Assembly: GCA_963800505.1 (NCBI GenBank)
Contig: CAWDBL010000013.1
Location: 62,001 to 126,000, forward strand
DNA: 64,000 nt
DNA from: Fodinibacter sp963800505
GTDB taxonomy: Bacteria; Actinomycetota; Actinomycetes; Actinomycetales; Dermatophilaceae
Direction: 5' to 3'
Shown here in pieces: positions 1 through 8,358 of this stretch (the first letter of the stretch is position 1; the number at the start of each line of letters is the position of its first letter). A model generated the notes under the pieces. The model worked only from the letters and a program-made list of their open reading frames with translations, ran no database searches and was not told where the DNA came from. Position numbers and translations under genes: made by a program.

Positions 1-2
1 TC

Positions 3-1394
3 GGCGTGTGGGGTGCGGTCTGGAACGGCTGGCGACTCGTGGGCTGGCAGAACGAGATTCGCGCGATGTTCGGGATGCCGCCCACCTCACCACTCATCTG
101 GCCGGTGGTCGTGACGGTGACCGTGGTGGTCGCCCTCCTGCTCCTCCTCGCAGGTCGCGGCGTGCGGCTGCTCGCCAGCACGGCCGTGCGGTGGCTCGGG
201 AGACGGCTACCGCCACGCCTGTCGATCGTGCTCGGCACCGGGCTCGTCGTGGCGCTGTTCTGGGGTCTGTGGACGGGCGTCATCGTCAACGGGTTCTTCG
301 CCGGGGCCAACGCGATCTTCGCCCCCCAGGACACCACCGGCTCGCACAGCACCAGCTACCCGGCCTCGCCCGAACGGTCCGGCTCGACGGCGTCCCTCGC
401 GGCGTGGAAGGACCTCGGCTACTACGGGCGCTCCTTCGTGCGCGGCGGCCCGACCGTCGCGCAGCTGGAGAGCGTCAACGGCCCCGGCGCCAAGCAGCCG
501 ATCCGGGTCTATGCGGGCCTGCAGAGCGCCGACACGGTGCAGGGTCGGGCCGACCTCGTGCTCGCCGAGCTCAAGCGCACCCAGGCCTTCGACCGCAAGG
601 TACTCGTCGTGGCGACCACCACCGGCATGGGATTCCTCGACGACAGGGGCACCGACCCGCTCGAGTACCTCTGGAACGGCGACACCGCGATCGCCGGGGT
701 GCAGTACTCCTACCTGCCGAGCTGGATCTCGGTGCTCGCCGACCAGGAGGCCGTCGTCGACACCTCGCGCACGGTCTTCGAGACCGTTCGCGGGTACTGG
801 GCGACGCTGCCCGAGGGCGAACGGCCCGAGCTCTACCTCTACGGGCTCTCGCTGGGCTCGATGGGGGTCGAGAGCGTGCTGGGCTCGGTCAACCTCGTCA
901 ACGAGCCCGTCGACGGGGCGCTCATGGTCGGGCCGCCGTTCGTCAACCCGATGCACCGCAGTCTCGAGGCCGACCGCGACGCGGGCTCGCCGGCATCCCT
1001 GCCGGTCTACGAAGAGGGGCGCACGGTGCGGTTCACCGACGAGCGGACCTCGCTCGAACCGGTCGCCGGAAGGTGGGGGCCGACCAGGGTCGCCTACCTC
1101 CAGCACGCGTCCGACCCGGTGGTGTTCTTCTCCAGCGACCTGGCCTTCGACCGGCCGGCCTGGCTGGATGACGGCCAGCGGGGCCCGGACGTCTCGCCCA
1201 CCATGGGCTGGGTGCCGCTGGTGACGATGTGGCAGGTGCTGCTCGACATGCCGGGCGCCGGGAACGTGCCGACCGGGTACGGGCACATGTACTCGGCCCG
1301 CGCCAACCTGCGCGCCTGGGCCGCCGTCACCGACCCCCCCAACTGGTCCGCCGACAAGGCCGCCACCATCGACGCGGCGATCGGACGCACGTGA
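3..1394 (+). CDS. Membrane alpha/beta-hydrolase family protein, 5' end outside the window
   Basis: The frame is open to the left edge, so the true start is probably upstream; the first GTG inside is at 6. About residues 25-110 hold two or three hydrophobic segments. The soluble part that follows carries a G-x-S-x-G nucleophile elbow (GLSLGS, codons near 843) and reads on in one frame to TGA. This arrangement, an N-terminal membrane region and a C-terminal hydrolase domain, fits the actinobacterial Abhydrolase_9 family (PF15420/PF10081), whose substrate is unknown. The stop overlaps the GTG start of the next gene (GTGA), so the two are probably translated together. Family call is firm; function is not known. 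Confidence 0.8.
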   Translation, partial: GVWGAVWNGWRLVGWQNEIRAMFGMPPTSPLIWPVVVTVTVVVALLLLLAGRGVRLLASTAVRWLGRRLPPRLSIVLGTGLVVALFWGLWTGVIVNGFFAGANAIFAPQDTTGSHSTSYPASPERSGSTASLAAWKDLGYYGRSFVRGGPTVAQLESVNGPGAKQPIRVYAGLQSADTVQGRADLVLAELKRTQAFDRKVLVVATTTGMGFLDDRGTDPLEYLWNGDTAIAGVQYSYLPSWISVLADQEAVVDTSRTVFETVRGYWATLPEGERPELYLYGLSLGSMGVESVLGSVNLVNEPVDGALMVGPPFVNPMHRSLEADRDAGSPASLPVYEEGRTVRFTDERTSLEPVAGRWGPTRVAYLQHASDPVVFFSSDLAFDRPAWLDDGQRGPDVSPTMGWVPLVTMWQVLLDMPGAGNVPTGYGHMYSARANLRAWAAVTDPPNWSADKAATIDAAIGRT

Positions 1395-1684
1395 CCGCGG
1401 GCGCCGGGGTTGGTCCCCTCGACGTGCGTTTCGAGGCGGTCCTCGAGCGCAGCGCGGCGAAGGGCGGCTGGACCTACGTCGTCTGGCCGCGGTCGGCCGA
1501 GTTCTTCGGCACCCGCGGCCTGGTGAAGGTTGCAGCGACCGTCGACGGGATGCCGGTGCGCACCTCGTTCATGGCGCTGGGCGACGGGCGGCACAAGCTG
1601 CCGGTGACGGCCGACGTGCGCCGCAGCATCGGCAAGGATGCCGGTGACACGGTCACGGTGGTGCTCACCGAGCGCCTCGGCTGA
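1391..1684 (+). CDS. DUF1905 domain protein
   Basis: A 97-residue protein starting at the GTG that overlaps the stop of the upstream hydrolase gene. A longer open frame reaches back to 1229, but that part is arginine-rich shadow of the hydrolase gene. The sequence (F-E-A-V-L-E near the start, then GGWTYVVWPRSAEFFGTRGLVKV) is the typical DUF1905 small beta-barrel pattern with a conserved F-G-T-R-G-x-V-K-V strand. DUF1905 proteins have no established biochemical role. The four-base overlap suggests coupling to the hydrolase. Family assignment is good, role unknown. Confidence 0.8.
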   Translation: MTAGAGVGPLDVRFEAVLERSAAKGGWTYVVWPRSAEFFGTRGLVKVAATVDGMPVRTSFMALGDGRHKLPVTADVRRSIGKDAGDTVTVVLTERLG

Positions 1685-1696
1685 AATCCCGACTTC

Positions 1697-1745
1697 TTGC
1701 GGATCGGCCACCTCCCGGGCCCGCTGTTCTGGTGAGAATCCGCAA
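1697..1745. promoter_or_regulatory. Inverted repeat upstream of the GAF regulator gene
   Basis: TTGCGGAT (1697-1704) and ATCCGCAA (1738-1745) are exact inverted copies 33 nt apart in the gap before the regulator start. The arms could be half-sites of an operator, or a weak hairpin after the DUF1905 gene. No promoter elements are clear. Low confidence. Confidence 0.25.
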
Positions 1746-1838
1746 TCTGTCGCCGTTCGTCGGGTCGCTGCTGCCGCTGGCAGGTCGGCCGTGGACAGGC
1801 CGTTTACCCGGAAGCCGGGCGCGCGGTTCACTGGCCCG

Positions 1839-3107
1839 GTGAGCTCCGGCGACGCACAGAGGCGTCCGGCCCGGCCGCGCGGGCCGGGGCCGGCGGCGAC
1901 CGCGCCGGCATCCGGCGTGCGGTCGCTGGTGGCCGAGTCGTGGCTGCGCTCGTCGGCGGCGGGGGTCGACCCCGAGGCCCACCTGGCGCCGGTGCTGCTG
2001 GAGGCCGCCGACCTCGCCGACTACCGCGCCACCCATGCCCTCGCGCACGTCTTCCCGCTGCTCTACGACGTGCTCGGGCGGGCGGCGGTCGACTGCGACT
2101 GCGTCATGGCCGTGGGGGACGCCGGCGGCCAGCTGCTCTGGGTGACCGGGCCGGCGGGGGTGATGCGCAGGGCAGAGACGATCAACTTCGTCGAGGGCTC
2201 GGTCTGGAACGAGCACAACGCCGGCACCAACGCGCCCGGCATGGCCCTGCACCTCGGCCGGCCCGTGCACGTGCACGCCTCCGAGCACTTCAACCGGCTG
2301 GTGCACCCCTGGAGCTGTGCCGCCGCCCCGATCACCGACCCGACGACCGGCCGGGTGCTCGGCGTCGTCGACATCACCGGCGGCCCCGACGTGTCGTCGC
2401 CGCAGAGCCTGGCGATGATCCGGGCGGCCGCCCGGATGGCCGAGTCGGAGCTCGCCCGCCTCGCCCTCACCGGCACCGCCCTCGCGCCTGCCGGCCCGAC
2501 GCCGCAGCCGCCCGCCAGCACGGGCGTGCTGCGGGTGCGCGGTCTCGGGCTGCCCGAGGCCGTGGCCGAGCTCGGCGGCCGTGCGCTGCGGCTGAGCCGC
2601 CGGCACAGCGAGATCATCGCCGCCCTCGTCGAGCACCCGGGCGGCCTCACCGCCGAGCAGCTCGAGGTCGAGGTCTACGCCGGCCAGGTGCACTCCTCGA
2701 CGCTGCGGGCCGAGCTGAACCGGCTGCGCACCCTCCTCGGCCCCGACGTGCTCGCCTCGCGCCCCTACCGCCTCGTCGTCGACTCCGAGAGCGACTGGGG
2801 CAGCGTGGGTGCCCACCTCGCCGCGGGGCGTGTGCGCGACGCCCTGCAGTCCTACAAGGGACCGCTGCTCCCGGGCTCCGAGGCCCCGGCCGTCGTCACC
2901 CTGCGCGACGTGCTCGAGGGCCGGGTGCGCGGCGCCATATTGGCGTCCAGCGAGCCCGACCTGATGGTCGGCTGGACTCGATCCCGTTGGGGTGCAGGCG
3001 ATCTGGAGATGTGGGAGCGGCAGGTCGAGACGCTGCCGTTGACCTCGCCGTTGCTGCCGGTGGCGGAGGCCGAGGTCGGCCGGTTGGAACGCGAGCTCGG
3101 CAGCTGA
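1839..3107 (+). CDS. GAF-domain transcriptional regulator (AcoR-like sensor half)
   Basis: About 422 residues from the GTG at 1839; the frame stays open upstream to 1638 but that part has no family character. After a proline/arginine-rich leader comes LVAESWLRSSAAGVDPE, the hallmark N-terminus of AcoR-type sensor regulators, then a GAF domain (WNEHNAGTNAPG, HPWSCAAAPI, GVVDITGG). There is no AAA+ sigma54 module. The C-terminal part has a winged-helix look (LRLSRRHSEIIAALVEHPGGLTAEQL). Such GAF regulators are commonly found beside an aldehyde dehydrogenase and DUF779 gene, as here (3650-5561), so it probably senses an alcohol or aldehyde and controls that pair. The ligand is not deducible. Confidence 0.8.
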   Translation: MSSGDAQRRPARPRGPGPAATAPASGVRSLVAESWLRSSAAGVDPEAHLAPVLLEAADLADYRATHALAHVFPLLYDVLGRAAVDCDCVMAVGDAGGQLLWVTGPAGVMRRAETINFVEGSVWNEHNAGTNAPGMALHLGRPVHVHASEHFNRLVHPWSCAAAPITDPTTGRVLGVVDITGGPDVSSPQSLAMIRAAARMAESELARLALTGTALAPAGPTPQPPASTGVLRVRGLGLPEAVAELGGRALRLSRRHSEIIAALVEHPGGLTAEQLEVEVYAGQVHSSTLRAELNRLRTLLGPDVLASRPYRLVVDSESDWGSVGAHLAAGRVRDALQSYKGPLLPGSEAPAVVTLRDVLEGRVRGAILASSEPDLMVGWTRSRWGAGDLEMWERQVETLPLTSPLLPVAEAEVGRLERELGS

Positions 3108-3127
3108 GCTGAACCTAGGCTGGTCCC

Positions 3128-3514
3128 ATGCGATCACGAACCCAGGGGATGTGGTGGGGCCCGGCGCTCGAGGCTCCTGACCCGGCCGCGCTGGCCCGCT
3201 TCTACTCCGAGCTGATCGGCTGGCCGGTGGTCTACGAGGAGCCGGGCACCACGGTGCTCGCGACGTCGCGCGGGGCCGCGGTCAACGTGGTGTTCCAGCA
3301 GGCCAGCGACTACCAGCCGCCGGTGTGGCCGCCCGAGGACGGGCAGCAGCGCCCGATGATGCACTTCGACTTCCAGGTCGGTGACCTCGACGAGGCGGTC
3401 GAGGAGGCTGTCGCGCTCGGGGCCACGCTGGCAGACCACCAGCCGCAGGAGCACGTGCGGGTGATGATCGACCCCGCCGGCCACCCGTTCTGCCTCTGCC
3501 TCGACGACGGCTGA
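3128..3514 (+). CDS. VOC family (glyoxalase-like) protein
   Basis: 128 residues beginning with ATG, 20 bp after the regulator gene. The pattern W-x-x-x-L-E-A-P-D-P-x-A-L-A-R-F-Y at the N-terminus and the C-terminal D-P-A-G-H-P-F-C-L-C are typical of single-domain glyoxalase/bleomycin-resistance/dioxygenase superfamily proteins with paired beta-alpha-beta-beta-beta modules. Histidine and glutamate positions that could bind metal exist, but the reaction cannot be named. It sits between the regulator and the dehydrogenase, and may belong to the same aldehyde-related unit, which is only inference. Confidence 0.8.
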   Translation: MRSRTQGMWWGPALEAPDPAALARFYSELIGWPVVYEEPGTTVLATSRGAAVNVVFQQASDYQPPVWPPEDGQQRPMMHFDFQVGDLDEAVEEAVALGATLADHQPQEHVRVMIDPAGHPFCLCLDDG

Positions 3515-3567
3515 CGAGGGTCGGCCGCAGGCGGGAGCGACTGACGTCGGCCGCCCGCGGCCGGTCG

Positions 3568-3582
3568 TGCAACGTGGTTGCA
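3568..3582. promoter_or_regulatory. Candidate operator of the GAF regulator: 15-bp palindrome
   Basis: TGCAAC-GTG-GTTGCA is a perfect 6-3-6 inverted repeat 68 bp before the ATG of the aldehyde dehydrogenase gene. It is the only strong dyad in the 135-bp gap, and is well placed for binding by the GAF regulator encoded just upstream. Which protein binds is inferred from neighbourhood only. Confidence 0.5.
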
Positions 3583-3649
3583 ACGTCGCGGTGCCTAACC
3601 TCCGGTCATCCCGTCGCCGGACGGGGCCAGAGATCACAGGAGATCGACA

Positions 3650-5173
3650 ATGACGTTGTTCCCAACCCCCGGTTCCGACGGCAGCACCGTCACCGTCAAG
3701 AGCCACTACGACAACTGGATCGGCGGCCAGTGGGTCGCCCCCGTGCAGGGCCGCTACTTCGAGAACGTGACCCCGGTGACCGGGAAGGTCTTCTGCGAGA
3801 TCGCCCGTTCCACCGCCGAGGACATCGAGCTGGCCCTGGATGCCGGCCATGGCGCGGCCGAGGCCTGGGGCCGCACCTCGGTGACCGAGCGGTCCGGCAT
3901 CCTGCTCACGATCGCCGACCGGATGGAGGCCAACCTCACCGACCTCGCGATCGCCGAGACCTGGGACAACGGCAAGCCGATCCGCGAGAGCATCGCCGCC
4001 GACCTGGCCCTGGCCGTCGACCACTTCCGCTACTTCGCCGGCGCGATCCGCGCCCAGGAGGGCTCGATCGGCGAGATCGACGCCGACACGGTGGCGTACC
4101 ACTTCCACGAGCCGCTGGGCGTGGTCGGCCAGATCATCCCCTGGAACTTCCCGATCCTGATGGCCGTGTGGAAGCTGGCCCCGGCCATCGCCGCCGGCAA
4201 CTGCGTCGTGCTCAAGCCGGCCGAGCAGACCCCCTGGTCGATCCTCAAGCTCATCGAGCTGGTGGGCGACCTGCTGCCCGACGGCGTGCTCAACATCGTC
4301 AACGGCTTCGGCGTCGAGGCGGGCAAGCCGCTCGCGAGCAGCCCCCGCATCGCCAAGATCGCCTTCACCGGTGAGACCACCACGGGCCGGCTGATCATGC
4401 AGTACGCCAGCCAGAACCTCATCCCGGTCACCCTGGAGCTGGGCGGCAAGAGCCCGAACATCTTCTTCGAGGACGTCGCCAGTGAGCGGGACGCGTTCTA
4501 CGACAAGGCACTCGAGGGCTTCGCGATGTTCGCCCTCAACCAGGGCGAGGTGTGCACCTGCCCCAGCCGCGCGCTCATCCAGGACTCGATCTACGACTCG
4601 TTCATCGGCGACGCGGTCGCCCGGGTCGGCGCCATCCGGCAGGGCAACCCGCTCGACACCGACACGATGATCGGCGCGCAGGCGAGCAACGACCAGCTCG
4701 GGAAGATCCTGTCCTACATCGACATCGGAAAGCAGGAGGGCGCCAAGGTGCTCATCGGCGGCGCCCGTGCCGACCTCGGTGGCGAGCTGTCGGGTGGCTA
4801 CTACGTGCAGCCGACCGTCTTCGAGGGCGACAACAGCATGCGCATCTTCCAGGAGGAGATCTTCGGCCCGGTCGTCTCGGTCGCACGGTTCTCCGACGAG
4901 GCCGACGCCCTGAAGATCGCCAACGACACCCTCTACGGCCTCGGTGCCGGCGTGTGGTCGCGCGACGGGAACCGGGCCTACCGGGCCGGTCGCGAGATCA
5001 AGGCCGGCCGGGTGTGGACGAACAACTACCACGCCTACCCCGCGCACGCGGCGTTCGGCGGCTACAAGCAGAGCGGCATCGGGCGCGAGAACCACAAGAT
5101 GATGCTCGAGCACTACCAGCAGACGAAGAACCTGCTGGTCAGCTACTCGCCCAACGCGCTCGGCTTCTTCTGA
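3650..5173 (+). CDS. NAD-dependent aldehyde dehydrogenase
   Basis: 507 residues; oxidises an aldehyde to the acid with NAD(P)+ in the cytoplasm. The ALDH fold is complete: the IIPWNFPIL cofactor motif (about residues 162-170), the general base in TLELGGKSPN (Glu about 263), and the nucleophile in NQGEVCTC (Cys about 302). The start has a clear Shine-Dalgarno AGGAG 7 nt before ATG. The close partner DUF779 follows after 4 bp. This ALDH/DUF779 pair is typical of the ExaC/acetaldehyde dehydrogenase-like group used in alcohol and acetoin breakdown, so a short aliphatic aldehyde is a likely substrate; the exact one is not deducible. Expression is probably controlled by the upstream GAF regulator. 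Confidence 0.93.
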   Translation: MTLFPTPGSDGSTVTVKSHYDNWIGGQWVAPVQGRYFENVTPVTGKVFCEIARSTAEDIELALDAGHGAAEAWGRTSVTERSGILLTIADRMEANLTDLAIAETWDNGKPIRESIAADLALAVDHFRYFAGAIRAQEGSIGEIDADTVAYHFHEPLGVVGQIIPWNFPILMAVWKLAPAIAAGNCVVLKPAEQTPWSILKLIELVGDLLPDGVLNIVNGFGVEAGKPLASSPRIAKIAFTGETTTGRLIMQYASQNLIPVTLELGGKSPNIFFEDVASERDAFYDKALEGFAMFALNQGEVCTCPSRALIQDSIYDSFIGDAVARVGAIRQGNPLDTDTMIGAQASNDQLGKILSYIDIGKQEGAKVLIGGARADLGGELSGGYYVQPTVFEGDNSMRIFQEEIFGPVVSVARFSDEADALKIANDTLYGLGAGVWSRDGNRAYRAGREIKAGRVWTNNYHAYPAHAAFGGYKQSGIGRENHKMMLEHYQQTKNLLVSYSPNALGFF

Positions 5174-5177
5174 GCCG

Positions 5178-5561
5178 ATGGACTCCACGACCCCCACCCG
5201 GGTCGACGTGACCGGTGAGGCGGCCGCCCTCGTGCGCCGCCTCACCGGCATCCACGGCCCGTTGATGTTCCACCAGTCCGGCGGATGCTGCGACGGCTCG
5301 GCCCCGATGTGCTTCCCCGACGGCGAGTTCATCGTCTCCGACGGCGACGTGCACCTCGGCGACCTCGACGTCGGGCTGGAGCGGGACGTGCCGATGTACG
5401 TGTCGACCTCGCAGTTCGCCTACTGGCGCTACACCCACCTCACCGTCGACGTCGTGCCCGGGCGCGGTGCCGGCCTCTCCGTCGAGGCGCCCGAAGGGGT
5501 GCGGTTCATCATCCGGTCGCGGATGCTGACCGAGCCCGAGCTCGCTGTTCTCGAACCCTGA
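5178..5561 (+). CDS. DUF779 family protein
   Basis: 127 residues, ATG 4 bp after the aldehyde dehydrogenase stop, so certainly co-transcribed. FHQSGGCCDGSAPMCFPDGEF with its cysteine cluster, then YVSTSQFAYWRYTHLTVDVVPGRGAGLSVE, is the full DUF779 signature. The family is almost always found beside aldehyde dehydrogenases; the cysteines suggest metal or redox chemistry, but no activity is established. The length equals the usual family length. Confidence 0.9.
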   Translation: MDSTTPTRVDVTGEAAALVRRLTGIHGPLMFHQSGGCCDGSAPMCFPDGEFIVSDGDVHLGDLDVGLERDVPMYVSTSQFAYWRYTHLTVDVVPGRGAGLSVEAPEGVRFIIRSRMLTEPELAVLEP

Positions 5562-5621
5562 CCTCCGCGTCGGCGGCGCGGGATACGCTGCGCAGACCGG
5601 ACGAGCCGAGGAGGGCCACCA

Positions 5622-6521
5622 ATGTCGGCACCAGCGGGATGGCACCTGCAGCCGGACGGCCAGGAGCGCTACTGGGACGGCTCCCAGTGGACCGACGAGT
5701 TCCGCAGCCCCCTGCCGAGCGACCCCACGGCGCCGCCGCCCGCCCCCTCGTGGGACGGCCCGGTCGACCAGACGCAGGCGGTCGACCTCAACACCACCCA
5801 GGCCATCCCGGCACCGCAGGCGACGCCGAGCGACTACCCGCCGGGCGACTACCCGCCGGCCGGCTACGCCCAACCGGGTTACGCGCAGCCGGACTCCGGA
5901 CAACCGGGGTACCAGCAGCCGGGCTACCCGCAGCCCGGCTACCAACAGCCCGGCTACCCGCAGACCGGCTACGGCGCGCCCGGCGGCCAGCCCTACGCCC
6001 CGCCGCCACAGCAGGGTGGCGGCCTGGCCAAGGGCTGCCTCATCGCCGCGCTGATCGGGCTCCTGGTCCTCGGGGCCGCCGTCGTCGGCGGCATCGTCCT
6101 GTTCAACCGGGTCGCCGACCAGGCCAGCGAGACGATCAACAACACGTTCCCGTCGGGCCTGCCCACCGACTTCCCCTCCGGCCTGCCGACCGACCTGCCC
6201 ACCGAGGGCCTGGGCCAGTCGATCGACGTCACCGTCGGTGAGGGCTTCGAGCTGCCCCGCGCCACCATCGAGTCGGGCTGGACGCTCGACGCCGCGGGCG
6301 GCTCGGTCGTCAACATCACCGGGATGCGGGCCACCCTCGGCTCCGCCGACGGCTTCCCGGTGCTGTTCACCATGTCGTTCCCCGCCTCGGGCGGGGGCGA
6401 CGTGCAGACCGTGTGCACCACCGCCATGGGCAGCTCCGACTCCACCGTCGACGTCTCCTGCGTGCCGCTCTTCGGCGACGTGGCCGACGCGACCACTGCG
6501 AAGGTCACCGCCTCGCTCTGA
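5622..6521 (+). CDS. DUF2510 protein with PGY-rich linker and one membrane segment
   Basis: 299 residues. The N-terminus (GWHLQPDGQERYWDGSQWT, residues about 6-24) is a DUF2510 motif. Residues about 65-125 are a low-complexity run of QPGY/YPPG units, then a single membrane helix GCLIAALIGLLVLGAAVVGG (about 140-160), and an exported C-terminal domain of about 125 residues with two cysteines (VCTT, VSCVP) that may form a disulfide. This is a common actinobacterial layout for surface-anchored proteins of unknown role. The repeat DNA (about 5830-5985) could vary in length between strains. ATG with GAGGAGGGCC upstream supports the start. Confidence 0.85.
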   Translation: MSAPAGWHLQPDGQERYWDGSQWTDEFRSPLPSDPTAPPPAPSWDGPVDQTQAVDLNTTQAIPAPQATPSDYPPGDYPPAGYAQPGYAQPDSGQPGYQQPGYPQPGYQQPGYPQTGYGAPGGQPYAPPPQQGGGLAKGCLIAALIGLLVLGAAVVGGIVLFNRVADQASETINNTFPSGLPTDFPSGLPTDLPTEGLGQSIDVTVGEGFELPRATIESGWTLDAAGGSVVNITGMRATLGSADGFPVLFTMSFPASGGGDVQTVCTTAMGSSDSTVDVSCVPLFGDVADATTAKVTASL

Positions 6522-6538
6522 GCCGGCGTCGGCCGGCC

Positions 6539-7885
6539 CTACTTCGGGCCCAGCGCCACCAGGTCGGCCACGAGCTGCGAGGTCTGCAGGTCCGCGGGGT
6601 CGACCTCGGGACTGAAGCCGAGCCGCACCACGACCAGCCCGGCCGACGGCACGACGTACATCCGCTGCCCGTCGTGCCCACTGGCCCAGTAGGTGTCCTC
6701 GGGCAGGGCCTGGTCGACGAGGGAGCCGTCGGCCCGCTTGTTGACCCACCAGCCACCGGCGTAGCCCTGCTCCTCGCTGCGGGTCACCTTCGTGTCGGTC
6801 GTGGTCTGCTGCATCCAGCCCTCGGGCAGCAACCGCGCGCCGGCCCACACACCGTCCTGCAGCGCGAACTGGCCGATGGCGGCCCAGTCGCGCGGTGAAG
6901 CCCACAGGTACGAGCTGCACACCGGTGTCCCGGTGGCGTCGGGCTCCCAGGTCGCGGTCGTCAGGCCGAGGGGGGCGAAGAGCTGCTGGCGGGGCAGGTC
7001 GGCATCCGGGGCGTCGGCGAGGTCGGTCAGCACCCCGCACAGGATGTTGGTCGACCCGCTCGAGTACTGCTGGTAGGAGCCCGGCGGGTGCACGAGGGGC
7101 TGGCTCGCGGCATACCGCGCCATGTCGGGCTCGGCGTACAGCATCTGGGTGATCGGGGTCCCCAGCGAGTAGGTCTCGTCCCAGCTCAGGCCGCTGGTCA
7201 TCCGCAGCAGCTGGTCGACGGTGATGTCCTTGCGGCCGTCGGTCCAGTCCGGGCGCAGGCGCGTGTCGGTGACCGCGACCCGGTTGTCGAGCACCATCCG
7301 GCCCAGCAGCAGGCTGGTCACGCTCTTGCCCATCGACCAGCCGAGCTGCGGGGTGGTGGACTCGAAGCCCGAGGCGTACCGCTCGCCGACCAGCTGGCCG
7401 TCGCGCAGCACCACGACGCCCCGGGTGCCGAGCAGCTGACGCGCGGAGGCGGACAGGTCGTCACCGAAGGCCCGCCCGATGGCCGCGTCGACCTTGGCGT
7501 CGGGCTCGGGCGCCGGCGCCTCGGCCAGCGGGTTGGTGTCGGCGACGACCTTGGTGGCCTCACCGAGGGTGGGCCGCTCCGTGGCCAGCGTGCAGCCGAA
7601 GCCGCGGGTGAACCAGGCCTTCTGGGTGGAGAGCGTGAACAGGATCTGCGAGGTGCTCGAGCCACCGGCCTCGTTGACGTAGCCGGTCAGGAAGGGCACG
7701 AGGGGGTTGGCCGGGAGGTCGGAGTCGGGGTCGTCCCGGTCCGCCACGAGCGTGACGGCACAGGAGTTGTGCGCGGCGTACCCCGTCCCCGTCTTCAGCA
7801 GCGGTCGGGCATAGAAGTACCCGGCCACGGCGGCGACCAGGACCAGGACGAGGAGCACCGCAGCGATGCGGCGAACGAGGCGCAT
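6539..7885 (-). CDS. Exported serine hydrolase, beta-lactamase/PBP-like (class C fold)
   Basis: 448 residues on the minus strand, starting at the ATG at 7885. Residues 1-28 form an uncleaved signal anchor (RRIAAVLLVLVLVAAVAGYF). The catalytic S-x-x-K motif is GWSMGK (Ser184, Lys187), followed by YSS in QYSSGSTN as the Y-x-N-type motif and H-D-G (GHDGQRMYV) in place of K-T-G. This places it in the PF00144 serine hydrolase group that includes esterases and D-amino-acid peptidases as well as beta-lactamases; H-x-G proteins are usually not true beta-lactamases. The gene stands alone, convergent with the DUF2510 gene, with an 18-bp palindrome just before its start codon. Confidence 0.85.
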   Translation of the reverse strand: MRLVRRIAAVLLVLVLVAAVAGYFYARPLLKTGTGYAAHNSCAVTLVADRDDPDSDLPANPLVPFLTGYVNEAGGSSTSQILFTLSTQKAWFTRGFGCTLATERPTLGEATKVVADTNPLAEAPAPEPDAKVDAAIGRAFGDDLSASARQLLGTRGVVVLRDGQLVGERYASGFESTTPQLGWSMGKSVTSLLLGRMVLDNRVAVTDTRLRPDWTDGRKDITVDQLLRMTSGLSWDETYSLGTPITQMLYAEPDMARYAASQPLVHPPGSYQQYSSGSTNILCGVLTDLADAPDADLPRQQLFAPLGLTTATWEPDATGTPVCSSYLWASPRDWAAIGQFALQDGVWAGARLLPEGWMQQTTTDTKVTRSEEQGYAGGWWVNKRADGSLVDQALPEDTYWASGHDGQRMYVVPSAGLVVVRLGFSPEVDPADLQTSQLVADLVALGPK

Positions 7886-7887
7886 GG

Positions 7888-7905
7888 GCGGACGGTACCG
7901 TCCGC
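7888..7905. promoter_or_regulatory. 18-bp perfect palindrome at the start of the serine hydrolase gene
   Basis: GCGGACGGTACCGTCCGC reads the same on both strands and ends 2 bp from the ATG at 7885. No Shine-Dalgarno is visible on this strand, so the palindrome occupies the place where one would be. It may be an operator overlapping a leaderless start, or a hairpin that blocks translation. Confidence 0.5.
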
Positions 7906-8036
7906 GGCCGGGAACCGGGCCGGATCCACGCCCCTGGCCGGCCCCCACTAGCCGTTTCCCGCTCGTTCGGGCAGGGTAGAGGTCGCCATGGAGGGATTCC
8001 CGGGGGACGGGGCCCCTCGACATGAGGAGTGGGGAC

Positions 8037-8291
8037 ATGAGAATCGACGACACCATCCGGACCGACCTCGACACCGACCTCGCGCAGCTGCGGGCCGCGC
8101 TGGCCCGCCAGCCGTGGCCCGCCAACCAGGACGAGATCCTCGCCCACCTGGTCTCGCGGCAGGAGCGCGCCCGGCTGCTGTGGCGGGCAGCGGCACTCGA
8201 CCACAGCCGCACCTACGACAGCGCCGACGAGGTGTGCGACGACATCGCGCGCTTCGCCGACGCCGGGATGCCGCCACCTCCCGGCCGTTGA
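8037..8291 (+). CDS. Small acidic/helical protein of unknown function
   Basis: 84 residues from the ATG at 8037, chosen because AGGAG (8025-8029) lies at good distance; the earlier in-frame ATG at 8022 has no ribosome site of its own. The sequence is mainly charged helix (TDLDTDLAQLRAALARQPWPANQDEILAHLV) with no membrane segment, no cysteine pair and no family I recognise. It lies 67 bp before the GAF-ANTAR gene in the same direction, so the two may form a unit, but that is only position. Confidence 0.6.
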   Translation: MRIDDTIRTDLDTDLAQLRAALARQPWPANQDEILAHLVSRQERARLLWRAAALDHSRTYDSADEVCDDIARFADAGMPPPPGR

Positions 8292-8358
8292 CGGGTTCGC
8301 GCATACTGGCCCTGTTCCGGGGCCCGCGTCCGCATCCCCGGTGACGAAGGAGGATGCC

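Noticed and set aside
3134..5332. Very long open frame of 732 codons on the minus strand opposite the aldehyde dehydrogenase
   Set aside because: High-GC DNA produces long stop-free antisense frames. This one is Asp/Arg/Val-rich with no family motifs, while the plus strand has a full ALDH.
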